Positions 1 through 12,703 of a stretch of DNA of 64,000 bases are shown piece after piece. Source of the stretch: Maniola hyperantus. Its lineage: Eukaryota > Arthropoda > Insecta > Lepidoptera > Nymphalidae. The position numbers and the translations under genes are program-made. A model generated the notes under the pieces. That model saw nothing but the letters and a program-made list of their open reading frames with translations. It searched no databases and was not told where the DNA came from. How positions within the stretch are numbered: position 1 is the first letter of the stretch; the number at the start of each line of letters is the position of its first letter. Location: positions 11,519,852-11,583,851 of the forward strand of contig NC_048545.1 of the NCBI RefSeq assembly GCF_902806685.2, in the 5' to 3' direction.

Positions 1-420
1 TTATGTCAACCACTCATGTCCGGTGAATTTTGAAGAATGTATAATGCACAATTCATTCATTGTTGCATTACACATAAAACTTTCAATTGACAACACTAAA
101 ACTAGTTCCATCCTGTTCATAATAGTGTATGTCTATTTGTCTATCTTTGAATTTTAATTAATTAAAGGAATAAAAACTTAATTTGATTTTCTCTAATTAA
201 TTAATACCGCAAAACCTATTTTTGTACACAATTTTAAGTAAAGTCTATACCATATATTAATTATTGGTCTCGCTCCGCTCTGTATATACTTACCTACGAA
301 AACTATGGATTCTTTTTTCTCATAAAATATGGTTTTATTTCACCAATTAGCCAAATGTCATTTGACAGAGCTGTAGGTCATTTCTAACATACTCGTAGTA
401 TGGAGGCTACGCCATGAATA

Positions 421-518
421 TAGGTTCCAGGTTAGCCCGCCTCCATCTTAGACTGCATCATCACCGGGTGAGATTGCAGTCAAGGTGTCGCAGTCAACTT
501 GTATCGGGATAAAAACCG
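421..518 (+). repeat. Second SINE family, 3' fragment
   Basis: Matches the last 100 bases of the copy at 33109 (CAGGTTAGCCCGCCTCCATC ... CAACTTGTATCGGGATAAAAA). Confidence 0.75.
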
Positions 519-535
519 CCAAGTGCAAGTCAGAC

Positions 536-868
536 CGAGAGTTCCGTACTGCATTCGTATTTTTTCGACATTTTGTATGAAAATTCAAATACATAAAAAT
601 AAATGAAAAACTGTTTTAGAATGTAATAGGTATAGTAATTTACTTTGAAAGTTGAAAATACTAATTATTTGTTCATGAACACATTTTTTTGTGCGATTTA
701 ACCACAAAATAACGGTTTTCGGATTTTTCCCTTTACGTGTGCTATAAGACGTACCTACCTCACAAATTTAATAATTCTAGGTCAACGGTAAGTACCCCAT
801 AGGTTTCTTGACAGACAGACAGTGGTCCTATATGGGATCCTTTTTCCTTTTGAGGTACGGAACCTTAC
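536..868 (-). repeat. GGTTCCGTACC...TACGGAACC interspersed repeat
   Basis: Ends GAGTTCCGTAC on the left and TTTTGAGGTACGGAACC on the right; inside, AACGGTTTTCGGATTTTTCC and TTGACAGACAGACAG. Confidence 0.65.
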
Positions 869-1738
869 AAAAGATCCGACCCCGAAAAGGGAATAATGTT
901 AATCTGTTTCGAACTTAGTTCCATTCTCCAAACTTGAAGATATGAGTCCAATAATTCGACATCATTTTTCCAAAGACATTTATTTTACTTTGCATTTTCC
1001 CTACATAAAGATGCTTTACTGCAAATTGGTCATTATAATAAAAATAAGTACTAAGTAAGTAGTTGTCAAGGTACAGGCGTTTTTCAGCTTCGAGCAGAGG
1101 AAGTGAAATCTCGGGTTGCATGTCGGTCGGCAAGGTCGCCAGTAGGATGCGCGCAACTGGGCTGGCACTGCGCAGCGCACCGATATGCGCTCGCTAAACT
1201 ACAGTGCGATCCTGAGAATACACGTTAGTACCCAACAAAAAAGATTTCACATCGAATTTTAGAAAAAGACAATCGGATAGCTTTGGTTTCATAGAGCGTA
1301 CATAAAGTAGGTAAGAGTGTCGAAGATGACACTCAACGAAACCAAAGTTGCCGATTATCTTTTTCTAGTACCTAATGTACTAACTAGTTGCCCGAGCATT
1401 TTATAGTTGAAAATCTGTTATTGAACTCGTTTGCACTTAGGTAAGCCGGTCAGTTATCAAAAAGTTTTTACTAACTTATATACCTTAGTTACTAGCCGTC
1501 CAACATAAAGCACTTTCAAAGCACACATTGTTGCTTAAGTACATAATGCAAATAAAATAATGAATTTTCAAATTTCTTTTCATAGTGCTTACCAGTTCTA
1601 TGCTATAAGGGTAAGGCGGTTACGCAGTCATCGCTCTATAATGCAGGGTACATTACGAGTATAAGTATACATTTTACATGATTCAGTTTACCCACGATTT
1701 CAAACTTTATTTCATGTGGCTGTTATTGACCAACTTAG
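866..1738. other. No gene seen; CpG-rich patch
   Basis: Unique-looking DNA. A patch at 1130-1215 (GATGCGCGCAACTGG, CTGCGCAGCGCACCG) is GC-rich against its surroundings. A near-palindrome spans about 1265-1370: GACAATCGGATAGCTTTGGT opposite AAACCAAAGTTGCCGATTAT. Nothing codes convincingly. Confidence 0.5.
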
Positions 1739-1910
1739 AGCCTCAATAGCTCAACGGGTAAAGGAGTAGACTGAAAACCGAAAGGTCGACGGTTCAAATA
1801 CCGCCCCACCCGCGCCACTATTGTCGTACCTACTCCTAGCACAAGCCTGGCGCTTAGTTGGAGAGGAAAGAGGAATATTAGTCATTTAACACGGCTAATA
1901 TTCTAAAAAA
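1739..1910 (+). mobile_element. tRNA-Phe-derived SINE
   Basis: The tRNA-like head has an A box (TAGCTCAACGGGTA), a Phe(GAA)-like anticodon loop (CTGAAAA) and a B box (GGTTCAAATACC), followed by a non-tRNA body and an A-run near 1905. The acceptor ends do not pair well and two related copies exist, so it is a SINE rather than a tRNA gene. Confidence 0.75.
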
Positions 1911-2694
1911 AACCATCTAGAACAGATATTATGTGAGAATAGACTTGTCATAAATATCACGTTCCTTGGTAAGCTTTATAGGAAACATAACTTTCTCAAA
2001 AACACACGCTAGCGCACGCGGTAGGTCAAAAGGTTTGCACTCTGTAGTAGCTAATGTGATTTACCGAGTAGGTGCGTAAGTCGCGTGCGCGCGCGCCGCC
2101 CGGATACGACACATACGTTTCTAGGAGATGACTATTTATCCTACCTCGCTGCTATAACTACGGGCTTTTCTACCAACTGATCGACTTTTCTAATACGTTT
2201 ATATAGCGACGTTAGAAAAAGTAATATATTCGTTTGACTCCGATTGAAATGCGTCAATTTGTGACTCCTGGCTGAAGGTTTATGGTTTCCTTTTCCCCTT
2301 CGTTTTTCAATATTCTCCTAGAAAATAACACAATCCTCCAATATTTTTAGTGAAACTGGTAAAATTGACAATGACTTAACAACAACTGCTTATTAATAAC
2401 ACTTTTTTAATTCAATCCCAAAAATAACGACAGTAGGCAAAAAATTAACTTTTTATAAATACCTTCTGCTAGAATATGGCATTCGTTTTCAGCTTTCATT
2501 CTTCCCGCTAGCTATAATATTGGTACCATCAAAATAACAGTGAATTGTACCTCCTAGGCAGGTTCGCTTTAGGCTGCATCAGTAGAACAGTAACTAGTTA
2601 AATAGAATAGAAAAGCCAAATTATTATTATTTGAATATGGCATAACATAATAATAATTGTAAATTGAATATTTGAAAAGAGCAAACACCGAGTT
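1911..2694. other. No gene seen
   Basis: AT-rich; a short alternating purine-pyrimidine CpG run, CGCGTGCGCGCGCGCCGCCC, sits near 2082-2101. Confidence 0.5.
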
Positions 2695-2890
2695 TTTTTT
2701 GCTGGTTATTCTTCTTCTTCCTCACCTTATCCCACGGTACGTGGGGTCGGCACAACATGTCTTCTTCTTTTTTGCTGTGTTTATTTTTTTGCTGGTTATT
2801 CTCAGTGGTAAATTAAACCTTACCTGACGATTCAAAAGCACTTGTACAAGTTTACTTGAATAAAAATATTATATTATATTCTATTCTATT
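2695..2890 (+). repeat. Two interspersed repeat fragments
   Basis: CCCACGGTACGTGGGGTCGG (2732-2751) is a common lepidopteran repeat. It is followed by GCTGGTTATTCTCAGTGGTA and a tail as at 60325. Confidence 0.58.
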
Positions 2891-3497
2891 TTGACAACTG
2901 AAAAACACAATATGAATAAAAAGAACTATTTCTATTTCTCGATCAATAATATTCTGTTTTGTCCTATTTGCCTCCAACATTAGATACAAACTAATTACCT
3001 ATAGATTAAGACTAATAACATAGTAAATATAATTTTTTTTTGTGGTCTTTTTATGCAGGTATACCTACATGTATTTTTTTTGTTAACTACATACTACAAC
3101 TAACCGCATGTACTTTGTTCAGACAAGCCGTCAAGCGCTTACGAGCACGAAGAAACCAACATTGTAATCGTTTTTTTGTTGAAATAAAAATGTAAATGTA
3201 AATTTTGATACGAATCGCTTTATCTATCGAATGTAGCGAACGATTCCACAAGCAAGTAGTTTTGTAATGTTGCTATTACAAGTTTAACAAGCTTTTACTG
3301 TGTCTATTGAACTGCATGGTGTGTTCGCTCAAATTGCCGTTTAACGGTCGAGCACAATGTCTTGTTCGATCGGTTTACACCGGAAACAAATGATAGGAAA
3401 GTTTTATGTCGTCGTAAAGTAACATCCTTGATCAAATAAGTAGGTAAATCTGTTAGGTACCTACTTTATATCTATCAATCTTATCGCTTTAGTTTTT

Positions 3498-3700
3498 TTA
3501 GGGTTCTGTACCCCGAAAGGAAAAAAGGAACCCTTGTAGAATCACTTCGTTGTCTGTCTGTCGTGTGTGTCAAGAAAACCTATAGGGTACCTACTTCGCG
3601 TTGACCTAGAATCATGTTTATCAGGTATTTAGTCTTATAGCTTATTATGTAAAGGAAAAAATCCGAAAACCGTTTTCCGCTTATGCTCTCTTTACTTGAA
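3498..3700 (+). repeat. Same interspersed repeat, partial
   Basis: AGGGTTCTGTACCCCGAAAG, TTGTCTGTCTGTCGTG and CCTATAGGGTACC in order. Confidence 0.62.
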
Positions 3701-3773
3701 GATAGGTAGTCCATATTAAAATTGGAGGTGATTCTTATAAATTTTCTAGCCCCTAAACGACACAACAACGTTT

Positions 3774-3798
3774 ACCACTGCGCCTGGGAGGTCGTCAA
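3774..3798 (-). repeat. Second SINE family, head fragment
   Basis: About 25 bases matching the head in reverse (CTGCGCCTGGGAGGTCGTC). Confidence 0.5.
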
Positions 3799-4024
3799 AG
3801 TACCTACAGAAAAGAAATCATAGACTTTCGACCATTTTTTTCATATAATAGCCTTAGAGACTAGCATATCATACAAACTACGGTAATCCTGAGTAATGAC
3901 GGCCAACGCATGATATTACGTGATCACGTTACAACGTAGTGGAAAGTTCATGGATGACGTTCGTTTTAGTCACAGAGATTTACGTCGCGAGATACTTTCA
4001 TGCTTTGATCTCGCTACAGTAACC

Positions 4025-4128
4025 GGCAGGAAATATTGTACATCGACCTTTAGAAAGAGATAGCGGTTTCGTAGAGCGATGTCTCTGTCGTTAAGACCGA
4101 CAAAACGTCATATAAACGTCATGACCCA
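4025..4128 (+). repeat. Foldback MITE (AATGTACATCGACCTTTAGA family), left half
   Basis: TTGTACATCGACCTTTAGAA and GACCGACAAAACGTCATATA; right arm absent. Confidence 0.65.
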
Positions 4129-4630
4129 CACCTTATATACACCTTACATAAACCCACTTGGGGGTGGAATTTCGAAAAATCCTTTCTTATTCGATACCTA
4201 CTCTATACAAAAAACACACCCTCTACATTTCATGTCAGTCAATCAGATTCAGTTTCAGTTCAAAAGTAAACAAAAAAAACTATAGCTGATGTCACACGCC
4301 GTTATCATCACGGTAGTCTGCAATGTGACGGGCTTCTTTGATCGAGCTTGTAACCATGTAAACTTGACGAACGTTCGAGCAGGTACTTACTTTCAGATCA
4401 CGCCCTTTATAAGGCAATGCCACTTTTTATATGAATATTTAATTGTACCTACCTGAAAACGTATTTTTAGTACTTTTAATTTGAACACTGTCTGCGCTTT
4501 CGATAACTGTTCAGGTTCTATATAAGTTCCATTGCACATTGTCATCGCAATGTTTTCTTACACTTAATCTTTTTTTCTTTGCTTTTTTTTTCTTACCTGC
4601 TAGCTGAAGCTGAATAATTTGAATTATACC

Positions 4631-4678
4631 ACCTTACCTTACCTTATCTTACCTTAACTTACATACCTTACCTTAGCA
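4631..4678 (+). repeat. (CCTTA)n imperfect array
   Basis: About nine CCTTA-like units (ACCTTACCTTACCTTATCTT). It is not the insect telomere unit CCTAA. Confidence 0.75.
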
Positions 4679-4824
4679 CCTAGGATTTGTATAATGTATT
4701 TTTTTTTGTATAATTCTGTTGACCAGTAGTTCAATAAAAATGAAAAAAAAATTGACTCTGTTTATTCAAAGTAATTTTATCTTTTCTCTATTTTTAAAAT
4801 CTCATTAATTGTGTAATGAGTAGA

Positions 4825-4982
4825 AGTCCCCCAAATTGCTATTACGCTGGAACCATGTCTCATTAACATCGAAATTACGTCATTTGACGTCAGCCGAAAT
4901 AAAAATAAACCATCAGCTCGAAACTTCAGTCTCGTGCTGACGTCACTAAAATGGTGGAGGTATCGAGACTGGCAGCAATATT
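4825..4982 (+). mobile_element. MITE with CRE-like sites (AGTCCC family), diverged copy
   Basis: Left end AGTCCCCCAAATTGCTATTA; inside TACGTCATTTGACGTCAGCC and CTGACGTCAC. The right terminal repeat is decayed. Confidence 0.68.
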
Positions 4983-5014
4983 AAAATGAGAGGGATTAGA
5001 AGTAACACGATAGT

Positions 5015-5170
5015 TGATATAAAAAGGTCCTCTTTCGGCCACTTAGTTGGAAGTGGCTGAAAGAGGAAGGCTGAGAACTGAGAATGCTAATATTGGGATG
5101 GTTAAATTGATGATATAAAGAGGGTGGTGGGAAGTGGCTGAAACAGGAAGGCTGAAAACTGGGTGTTGTG
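5015..5170 (+). repeat. Two-unit diverged repeat (GGAAGTGGCTGAA)
   Basis: GGAAGTGGCTGAAAGAGGAA and GGAAGTGGCTGAAACAGGAA stand about 80 bases apart, each after a TGATATAAA-like start. Confidence 0.65.
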
Positions 5171-6082
5171 GCACTCATGAACTATCTGTAACAGTAAATG
5201 TTCTCAGGTAAAAATGAGAAGATAATAATTAATAACAAATTTCATGACCTAAATCTTTTTAATACATTTTCCGGTTTACCGCTCCTCTTTTCATCATAGA
5301 TGCAGCATCCTTAAAAGATTTTATTAATACAAATGATTTGATACAACAAATTAATGCCAACAATTGGCACGACACCAACTGATGGATTGCGGCGCAATCT
5401 GTCGATAAGGCGTTACGACAGCAATCCGTATAAGACGAAGCGCAACATACCATAACAACCAGTAAACTTGCCCACTTCTACGAGGTCCCAGAAAACGCCT
5501 TTCCTGCCAACAACTTAAATAGCCTTCTAGCAAAGCAAAAGCTCATCTTAAATTAGCAACGATACCAGCATATAAGAACTAAGAGCCGTCAATGAAACTC
5601 AGTCGCACAACTGGGATCCGGTTTGTTAATGATGTCGCCGCGACCAACTTTTGTTTCAGTACAAACCTCGTGTACGATAAAGAATTTAACCACGGCAACA
5701 AAACAGCTTAACCGTAATAAAATTACAAACAAATAAAGACTCTGTGACTAAATAATTAAAGAAGTTTTCCGTTTAAAATACCTGGTGGAAATTTTCAAAA
5801 TAGAAAGGGTTGAAGTTATGAACGTAGGAAAACAATTTTAAGACTTAAACGTACATCGTGATGATACAAATTAGTTTGCAAAATCGGTTACTACAGCGGC
5901 TTCTACGATGATGGTGACAGCTTTTGAAAAGAGTGAACAAACTAGTAAAGCTTATATTGTGCTAGTTTACGGATGAATGTTGAGGTTAATGTCTACTTTG
6001 ATTCTACACCAGAGTAACACTTAATCATTCCAAAGATCGCAGAAAATTCCAGTAGATTTTTGAGCTCAAATATAATTCAATC
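5171..6082. other. No gene recognised
   Basis: 5260-5720 is more GC-balanced and has overlapping short minus-strand frames (for example RIAVVTPYRQIAPQSISW), perhaps a decayed transposon; no match recognised. Confidence 0.4.
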
Positions 6083-6397
6083 TAGACGTATAAAAACTGA
6101 CTGATCTATGAACGTACAGTGTTAGAAGCTGGGGTTAGAAACTTGAGATTTTAAATGTACTTAGGTTCCTTTTATGACATAGGTGTTCACTAACTAAGGA
6201 TTTTTGGAAATTCCACCTTCAAGGGGATTAAATAGATGATGAAAGTTTGTATGAAAGTCTTTCATTACAGTGAAGTGTATTTTTCATGTTAAATCTATGA
6301 GAATTGATATTTGGGCTTTCGGTCAATTTTCGGGAATTCCATGCCCTCACCAATTTTCGGAAATTCCACTAGAACGAAGCCGGGCCAGATCAGCTAG
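6083..6397 (+). mobile_element. Non-autonomous Helitron, CTAG end
   Basis: Starts near AGACGTATAAAAACTGACTG, contains GGAAATTCCAC blocks, and ends GCCGGGCCAGATCAGCTAG followed by T, the CTRR|T end of Helitrons. Confidence 0.6.
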
Positions 6398-7523
6398 TCA
6401 GTTAAAAATGCCAGACCAAGAATTAGTTTCCTTATAAACCTGCAAAAAATATTTTAAATATTTGGTTTACAGACAATTTGGGTAACACTCAGTTTTAAAT
6501 CAAATCGAACCATTTATTTGCACGATTGCAGGTGCGATGATGATGTTACAGTGTTATTAACATCTACAATCCGCATACAATGGGGCAAACAAAGTTTTTG
6601 CAATAGCTTTCGTTTTCCTTTGATGTAACGTAATCGCAGATTAGATACATATTTTAGTTACTTCACGTAACGCCAAGCAAGTAAGCGGGAGATAAGATTG
6701 TGTACCTACAGATTTCAATTAGGTTCCTATTAATAGAACAGCTGCGTTCCAAGTTAACGCTTTTGATATAAGATCTATTTTATTAGAGATGGAGAGTGGA
6801 GACTGCTAATGATTAGATATATTATGTTATGTACCTATATACCAAGTACTAGTTTGTTAGTAAAAAAGTAACACAAATTATAATTATTCAACCTGATATG
6901 CTAATATTATATTAATATGAATATGAGTTCAACATACTTTATGATAGAAACATTACAATTTGACACATTTGAATTTTACTATTATGACCTTAATAAATCC
7001 AAAAGTGGGTATTGCCAGTGCCTATGGGATGAACACTATTAATTGTCACATTTTCAACCTTCTAGCCCTTAAAATAAGGTCTATTTTTTATTTTAAACAA
7101 TTTAACTTTACGTCGACTACTTTCCAATATGTCAATATAAGCTTTCGCTATCGGTGACCGAAACGCACGTTTTGTTTGCTTCATTTATTTGAACATTTTT
7201 ACTTGAGAAAATTTTATGACCATCAGAACAGGATCAAGGTTTTATGTACTTATATTTTACGTTATTTTCTCATTCTTAGAGAAAAATCGAAACTAACAAT
7301 TTTAATTTAAGACTAGAAGTAAATATAAGTTATGTTAAACTTAAATGGAGTTGGTGATACAGACAAAATGAAAATTTATCGAACGACTGTGGCTATGTTC
7401 TGTACTTAGATTTAGTTCTTCATCTAATTTCCTTCAGGAAACCTGATGTAGGGGTTAGGTTAGATCTATTTACTTAGATTTTAGTCTTATAAACGGCAAC
7501 CCCCGTTATCCCCTTATCTCCCC
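6398..7523. other. No gene seen
   Basis: AT-rich, no recognisable repeat or exon. Confidence 0.5.
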
Positions 7524-7730
7524 AACTTCGTCCACGTGTACTATATAAACTTCAAACCCCTATTTTACCCTCTTAGGGTTTGAATTTTTGAAAATTCTTT
7601 CTATCTTAGCGGATGTCATAATAGCTATCGGCATGCCAAATTTCACCCCGATCCGTCCAGTAGTTTGAGCTGTGCGTTGATAGATCAGTCAGTCAGTCAG
7701 TCAGTATTTTTTTTATGTATTATATAGAAG
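7524..7730 (-). mobile_element. Lep1-type non-autonomous Helitron
   Basis: The minus-strand copy has the (GACT)n near its 5' side (CAGTCAGTCAGTCAGTCAGT on +) and the typical CCGATCCGTCCAGTAGTTTG and CATGCCAAATTTCACC. The 3' hairpin is degenerate and the CTAG end is lost. Confidence 0.75.
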
Positions 7731-8125
7731 ATTTGGACCTTTTAGTCAAGAACTGGACCAAAGATGACATTTTCATGTTGAAGTGGCACACTGGTACTCG
7801 TTTGTTTTTTAAGGTTGAAGTGACGCTTAGTAGAACGCGAAGTCAACTGTCAAATTCATTTTGTATCATCGGTTATAATACCATAATTAATAAGGCTTTT
7901 ATAGCAAGTATAGTATTTTATATACCTACAAAGCTTTAATTAGATTCATTTGACAGTTGAACAATCCAGTAGAATCCTTTTTCTATGGAGAAAAATTTAA
8001 AGTTTTTAGTTTCAGTTAAAAATCAGAAACAAAAAAGAGGGATTTCTTTGTTCTAAGTTTAAAATAACTCTAAAATTCTAATTATTATTCTCGTCTTGAT
8101 CTAAAATTAGAAAGAACTAATAATG

Positions 8126-8260
8126 TTTTTTATTCAGATACAAATTAGCCCTTGACTGCAATTTCACCTGGTGGTAAGTGATGATGTAGTCTAAGATAAA
8201 AGTGGGCTAACGGAAGGGCTATGGCAGTTTCTATTAAACCCACACCCCATGTGTGTAAAT
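8126..8260 (-). repeat. Second SINE family, 3' fragment
   Basis: Reverse complement of the 3' part (GATACAAATTAGCCCTTGAC; ACCTGGTGGTAAGTGATGAT). Confidence 0.72.
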
Positions 8261-10464
8261 TTGCATGAAGATGACCTGTTACATTCATTATTTTTATAAT
8301 TCTTTATACTTACGTAATTTTATTCAATATATTTTAAAAATTCCACGATGGTTGTGTTATTTTATACAAATTTAAATAAATAAATATATAAGACCACCAA
8401 AGCAATGAATTCTTAATATAATAGACCGAGTATCGGATAACCAAATGCTATAAGTTTTAAAAATCTCATAACTACTTTTTAACTGCGTTTTGCATTAATC
8501 TCAATATATTTTGCATTTTCATGGTTTTTAATCGTCTAACCCAATGGTTAATCACTTTAGGTGAGTCAATCGTGAATATATTATGCAGCTGTATTGGTGA
8601 AAATAAAATTTATGCTGGAAATAAAAATAAATTGCAGTTGATCGCCTTGGAATAAAAGATTAGGTATTTTCTAAACGACTTTTTGGTCGCTATTTGACAT
8701 AAAATCTGCATGAATTAAAAGTTCACTGAACGGGGTTCACAATTATTTATATAACTAATCATAAATTAACAAATAAATAAAATATTTAACTACAAAAATA
8801 ACCTAACTTGTACCTATCTACTAGAAAATAGTAAACGTTACTAAATTATTTTGCAAATAGTGAGAATGTATTATGCGAAAAACGATAATTAATTGCAATT
8901 AATATTATGCATAATTATTTACATATTATTATAATTAAAACAGTAAGTGAGATTTATTATAAATATTATAATGCTAATGAGTTTAGCGAATTTATTGATC
9001 AATAAGCTTCACAAAATTTATAATAGGTATATATATGTATATAACTAGCCGCTTTTACTTTCAGGATAGTTTTAATGAATTTGCACATTATGAACATAAT
9101 CTTATCTTTCTATTATTCAAAGATGGTTATTTTATTCTTACATAATCAATATTATCCAACAAAATTATAATAATTTTACATTAAAATTTATTATGCAAGA
9201 AAATCGGTCGATTTCGAAAAACACAACCCATACCGTATATATGTCTTCCAACTTACTTTAAAGGTAGAAGATATAAAAAGTTTTAGTATGATTACCTACT
9301 CTAGCACGTAAAGCTCTATTCACAATACTTTCAGATAAGACTAGATTAACCGTTTGAGACTCTTCTCAAACGGTTTTATTTTATTTCCAAAAATATCTTT
9401 ATCTTATTATACTGTGTAATATTACTATTTTATTAACTACATACGAATATTTGTAAATTGTTTATTTCGAATGTCCATTAAATCTTAGCAAAATTTAATA
9501 AAGTCTTTTGCAAGTGTAAGCTCGACATAGTGGCCGCTCCTACAATGGACCTCGTCTTCCTATTTAGTAAGTTTTATTGATTTTTCCCCTTTTACTTCTT
9601 TCTTTTTGGGTTTCTTTTCCGTACTTACATGCGTTTTACAGCCATCGGTTGTACGTGAACTTCTTCTTTTTTATTTTCATAAGTATTTAATCTTATATTA
9701 TTCTTCTTTGTTCTCTTTTATAAATGGCTCGAAGAATAACCTTTAGTATATAAATTATTTTTGGAAAAACACACTTCCGATTTCACGAGTATAGCAAGTT
9801 GCCATTTCAGACAAAAACTCGCAATAAAAAGTTCACTGACATCGTCATGTAACCTAACCTATAAATGACATTAATTAGGTTTTGAACATCTCGTTAGAAA
9901 TTATTTTTTGTGGGGGTTTACTTTATCAAAACAACCAATGCGCAAAATCTCGACCCAGCTAAGCAGCAAAGTTTCAATTCAGACTTCTTCTAGCTGAAAG
10001 ACTGGCATGGCATATCAAACATCAATGCACAGTTCGAACGAGCTGTATATTGATGTTTTAGTTTTATATGCTCACATCTTCACAATTTTATGTTGCTGAA
10101 CCGGGCCGGTCCCGACCGTCCGTCTGAAGAGGCGTTAGAACCACGCACCCAAGTCGGCCGGACGCGCACCCAGCACACTGACACACATTTTTCTCCGCAC
10201 AATTTTATTTATTTATCTGTTTGTGCGTTTGAGCATTCTCGCCGCGTTGACTGCCGATTAGCATTCCGGATTGTGATGGATTAGGTCCGATCGTATGTGG
10301 GCCATGGGTTTGGAAATTTCACGAAAATCGGGGTTAGGCTTTTTAAATTTCGATAAAGGTATTTTCTGTCAAAATCTTGCATGACAAACGAGTATAGATA
10401 GCATACTTTCTTCTTTGTCATAATATAATATACTTGTTGATTTCTAGGAATTATGTAACAACTT
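8261..10464. other. No gene seen; strongly AT-rich, with one GC patch
   Basis: 8280-9240 is very AT-rich (TTATTATAATTAAAACAG type). 10095-10290 is CpG-rich (GGGCCGGTCCCGACCGTCCG) with an unremarkable 64-codon frame; it could be a regulatory island or a repeat remnant. Confidence 0.45.
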
Positions 10465-10800
10465 TTTTTTTTTTTTTAATACAATAAAACTTAAAGCTAG
10501 CCTTATCTAATTACTATATAAATCATGACCGCGTGGAATGGTGCCAAGAATACTGGCTGCATTTCCGCGCTGGACAGCTAGGCTGATCCGCTGCGCAAAA
10601 AATGAGCCAGCCCTTCTGTCACCAGTTGAGGCTATTAATCGCGGTGAAATGTCTCGTAAAAAATTTTTAGCACTAAGACTCCATGGCCCCAGGGTCTCCA
10701 CGGCAAACGGCACAAAAATGTAACTCTCTATAAGAGAGGCATACTTGCGCCGCTTGCCGTTTTCAGCTGTTTCTGCTGCGGCTCCCGGTCTTGATGCTAC
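10465..10800 (-). mobile_element. LINE tail (VETLGPW...AVQRGNAASILGT family), copy A
   Basis: The minus strand encodes the end of a non-LTR polyprotein: RRKYASLIESYIFVPFAVET then LGPWSLSAKNF, and near the end ISLAVQRGNAASILGTIPRG, stop near 10503. An A-rich tail follows (T-run at 10463-10478 on +). This conserved C-terminal block is common in invertebrate LINEs; I do not assign the clade. The 5' boundary falls at GATGCTA, the same point as the copy at 42640. Confidence 0.8.
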
Positions 10801-11231
10801 ATGTATGACTTGAGCTCTGATCAGCGCTAAAAAACAAACACAAACCCAATAAGTTATAACACAAAATTGTTTAGGTATGATGCAAGATGCAGTTGCCAGT
10901 GGAATTGGTTCACTGTTTTTCTATGGGTTATTTTTATTTTTTTAGCGTTTAAACTATCGTGAGTGATTTATTATTTATTGAACCACCAACAGAAACATAC
11001 AAATAAAATTTACATCAAGTATTCAAGTTCTAGTCTAATTATATAAGTCATTATATAATTCAAATTATAGGCGGCTACAGCATGCAAATTTAGACGGACT
11101 AGTCGTGCGAAAAAACTTAGAACTAACAGCTTATGTAAAAAACACAAAGGTAGGAAAAAATAAAAAATAAAAATTAAGGGTAAGAAAACATAAACAAAAA
11201 AGATTTAATATTAACCATTATTTATTAACAA

Positions 11232-11330
11232 TAGTTCGCCACAGCTTAAGATGGCAGTCGGGGTATGAGGCGAGGGGACGCCCTGCACAACCGCACAGCC
11301 CCCGCGCTAACCCGGTGCGGGTACGTTAGT
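11232..11330 (+). mobile_element. Foldback MITE (GACAGGTCGAGATGGCAATC family), 5' half
   Basis: GATGGCAGTCGGGGTATGAG then the GC-rich centre GCTAACCCGGTGCGGG; the other arm is missing. Confidence 0.7.
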
Positions 11331-12540
11331 ACTATTATATCTTCTGTGGTGCGGGATACATAGTTCAGATTAGCTGCAACAAAACACAGAAGACGCCTTT
11401 ATTAAGTTTGAAACTGCACAGTTGGTTGCATTTATACCTACTTAGTAGATAAAGAAAATACGCAGTGTCAAAAAAAACATTTAATTAAATATCTAAGTAG
11501 GTGCTAGAGATATCTTTTGACATAGTATGGCTGCATGTTGCTTCCGTCTTTTTAAAATCTAAAAAAGTGTTGAACAGATTTTATTCAAGTTTAGGTAAGT
11601 AGTAAGTAGGTACTTCACATTTTGATCACAATGGATCAGGGACGGTTGAAATGGTACTCAAGAACCTGTATAGTCCCAAAGTATAAGAAGACGAAGAAGT
11701 AGGTACTTACTACTTACCCCAAGAGATAAAAGATATCTTGGAGATGAATGCCATTCAAATTGCTCTACCATGTCTATTAAAGCGAGTTTCATCCATAAAC
11801 TTTGATTGACTTTATTACTTTACGGTTTTGGATTCTAGCTCTCTAATGCTAACTTCATCATTTCACACAGTTTAACTATCATTATTATTGCTAAGCAGAG
11901 CCTATCGACAAAAGTAATAATTATGATCGACAAACACCGTTCATAGTTAAGTATAAGCTATTTAAAGATTATTACCGTGTCGAAATTTCAGTTGTTCGAA
12001 TAATATAGAAACCGATATTCGATAAATCGATGGTGTTACCGCCGTTAACTGCTAACCCATTATAAAGATAGGACCGGTTGGTAATAGGTATTCGCAATAA
12101 ATGATTTACTTTCTCCTCAAAAATCTCGCTCAAACATTTCGGGCTACTCAGCTTAAAATATAGTTTCAAATATAATTATATTGATCAATAACATTTATCG
12201 ATATCAAGACTGGGTATCGATAGTAATTTCGTTAAATGAAAGTTATGTTATGATGTGTGCGACCTCTCACATCCCGTTTTCGCAAGCATTTTATTCTTGG
12301 TATCAATTGGCCTCAGAAAAAATTTAATCTTGAACTTGCGCAGTGGGTGATTTATCGATCTATGTGGTTGTATCAAGTGAGGCGCTATAATGAGGGTATC
12401 TCTATTCTCTATATACCTATGCTGGAGCCGGAAAGTCCTAGCATATGGGGAGGCGGGAGCTCTCCAGTAGGATAGACCCACCATAATAAGTGATATAACG
12501 ATGGTACCTAATTGAAAACTTGAGATTAATGTATAGTATA

Positions 12541-12617
12541 CGGGCTGTGCGAGTGTGTGGGGACTGGGGACGCCCCGCCTCATACCCCGATTGCCATCTC
12601 GTCCTGTCGCGTACTAT
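12541..12617 (+). mobile_element. Foldback MITE, 3' half
   Basis: GCCCCGCCTCATACCCCGAT through TCGTCCTGTCGCGTACTATA, the right arm only. Confidence 0.7.
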
Positions 12618-12654
12618 AGGTCCTCTCTATTACGTAGACCTGCACTAAGAAATA

Positions 12655-12703
12655 ATGAAGTAGTAGAATTTCCACCTGAGCAAAGCCGGGGCGGGTCAGC
12701 TAG
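12655..12703 (+). repeat. Helitron 3' end fragment
   Basis: AATTTCCACCTGAGCAAAGC then GGGTCAGCTAG|T, the same 3' end type as 6083-6397. Confidence 0.55.

Noticed and set aside
1739..1811. Possible tRNA-Phe gene
   Set aside because: The head looks tRNA-like, but the acceptor stem does not pair and a non-tRNA body with related copies follows; it is a SINE.
4631..4678. Possible telomeric repeat
   Set aside because: The unit is CCTTA, not the insect telomere CCTAA; it is a simple repeat.
5259..5533. Overlapping minus-strand frames
   Set aside because: No recognisable motif and two frames overlap; treated as an unassigned region.
12248..12583. 111-codon minus-strand frame
   Set aside because: It overlaps a foldback MITE arm, has low-quality composition and no splice or start context.
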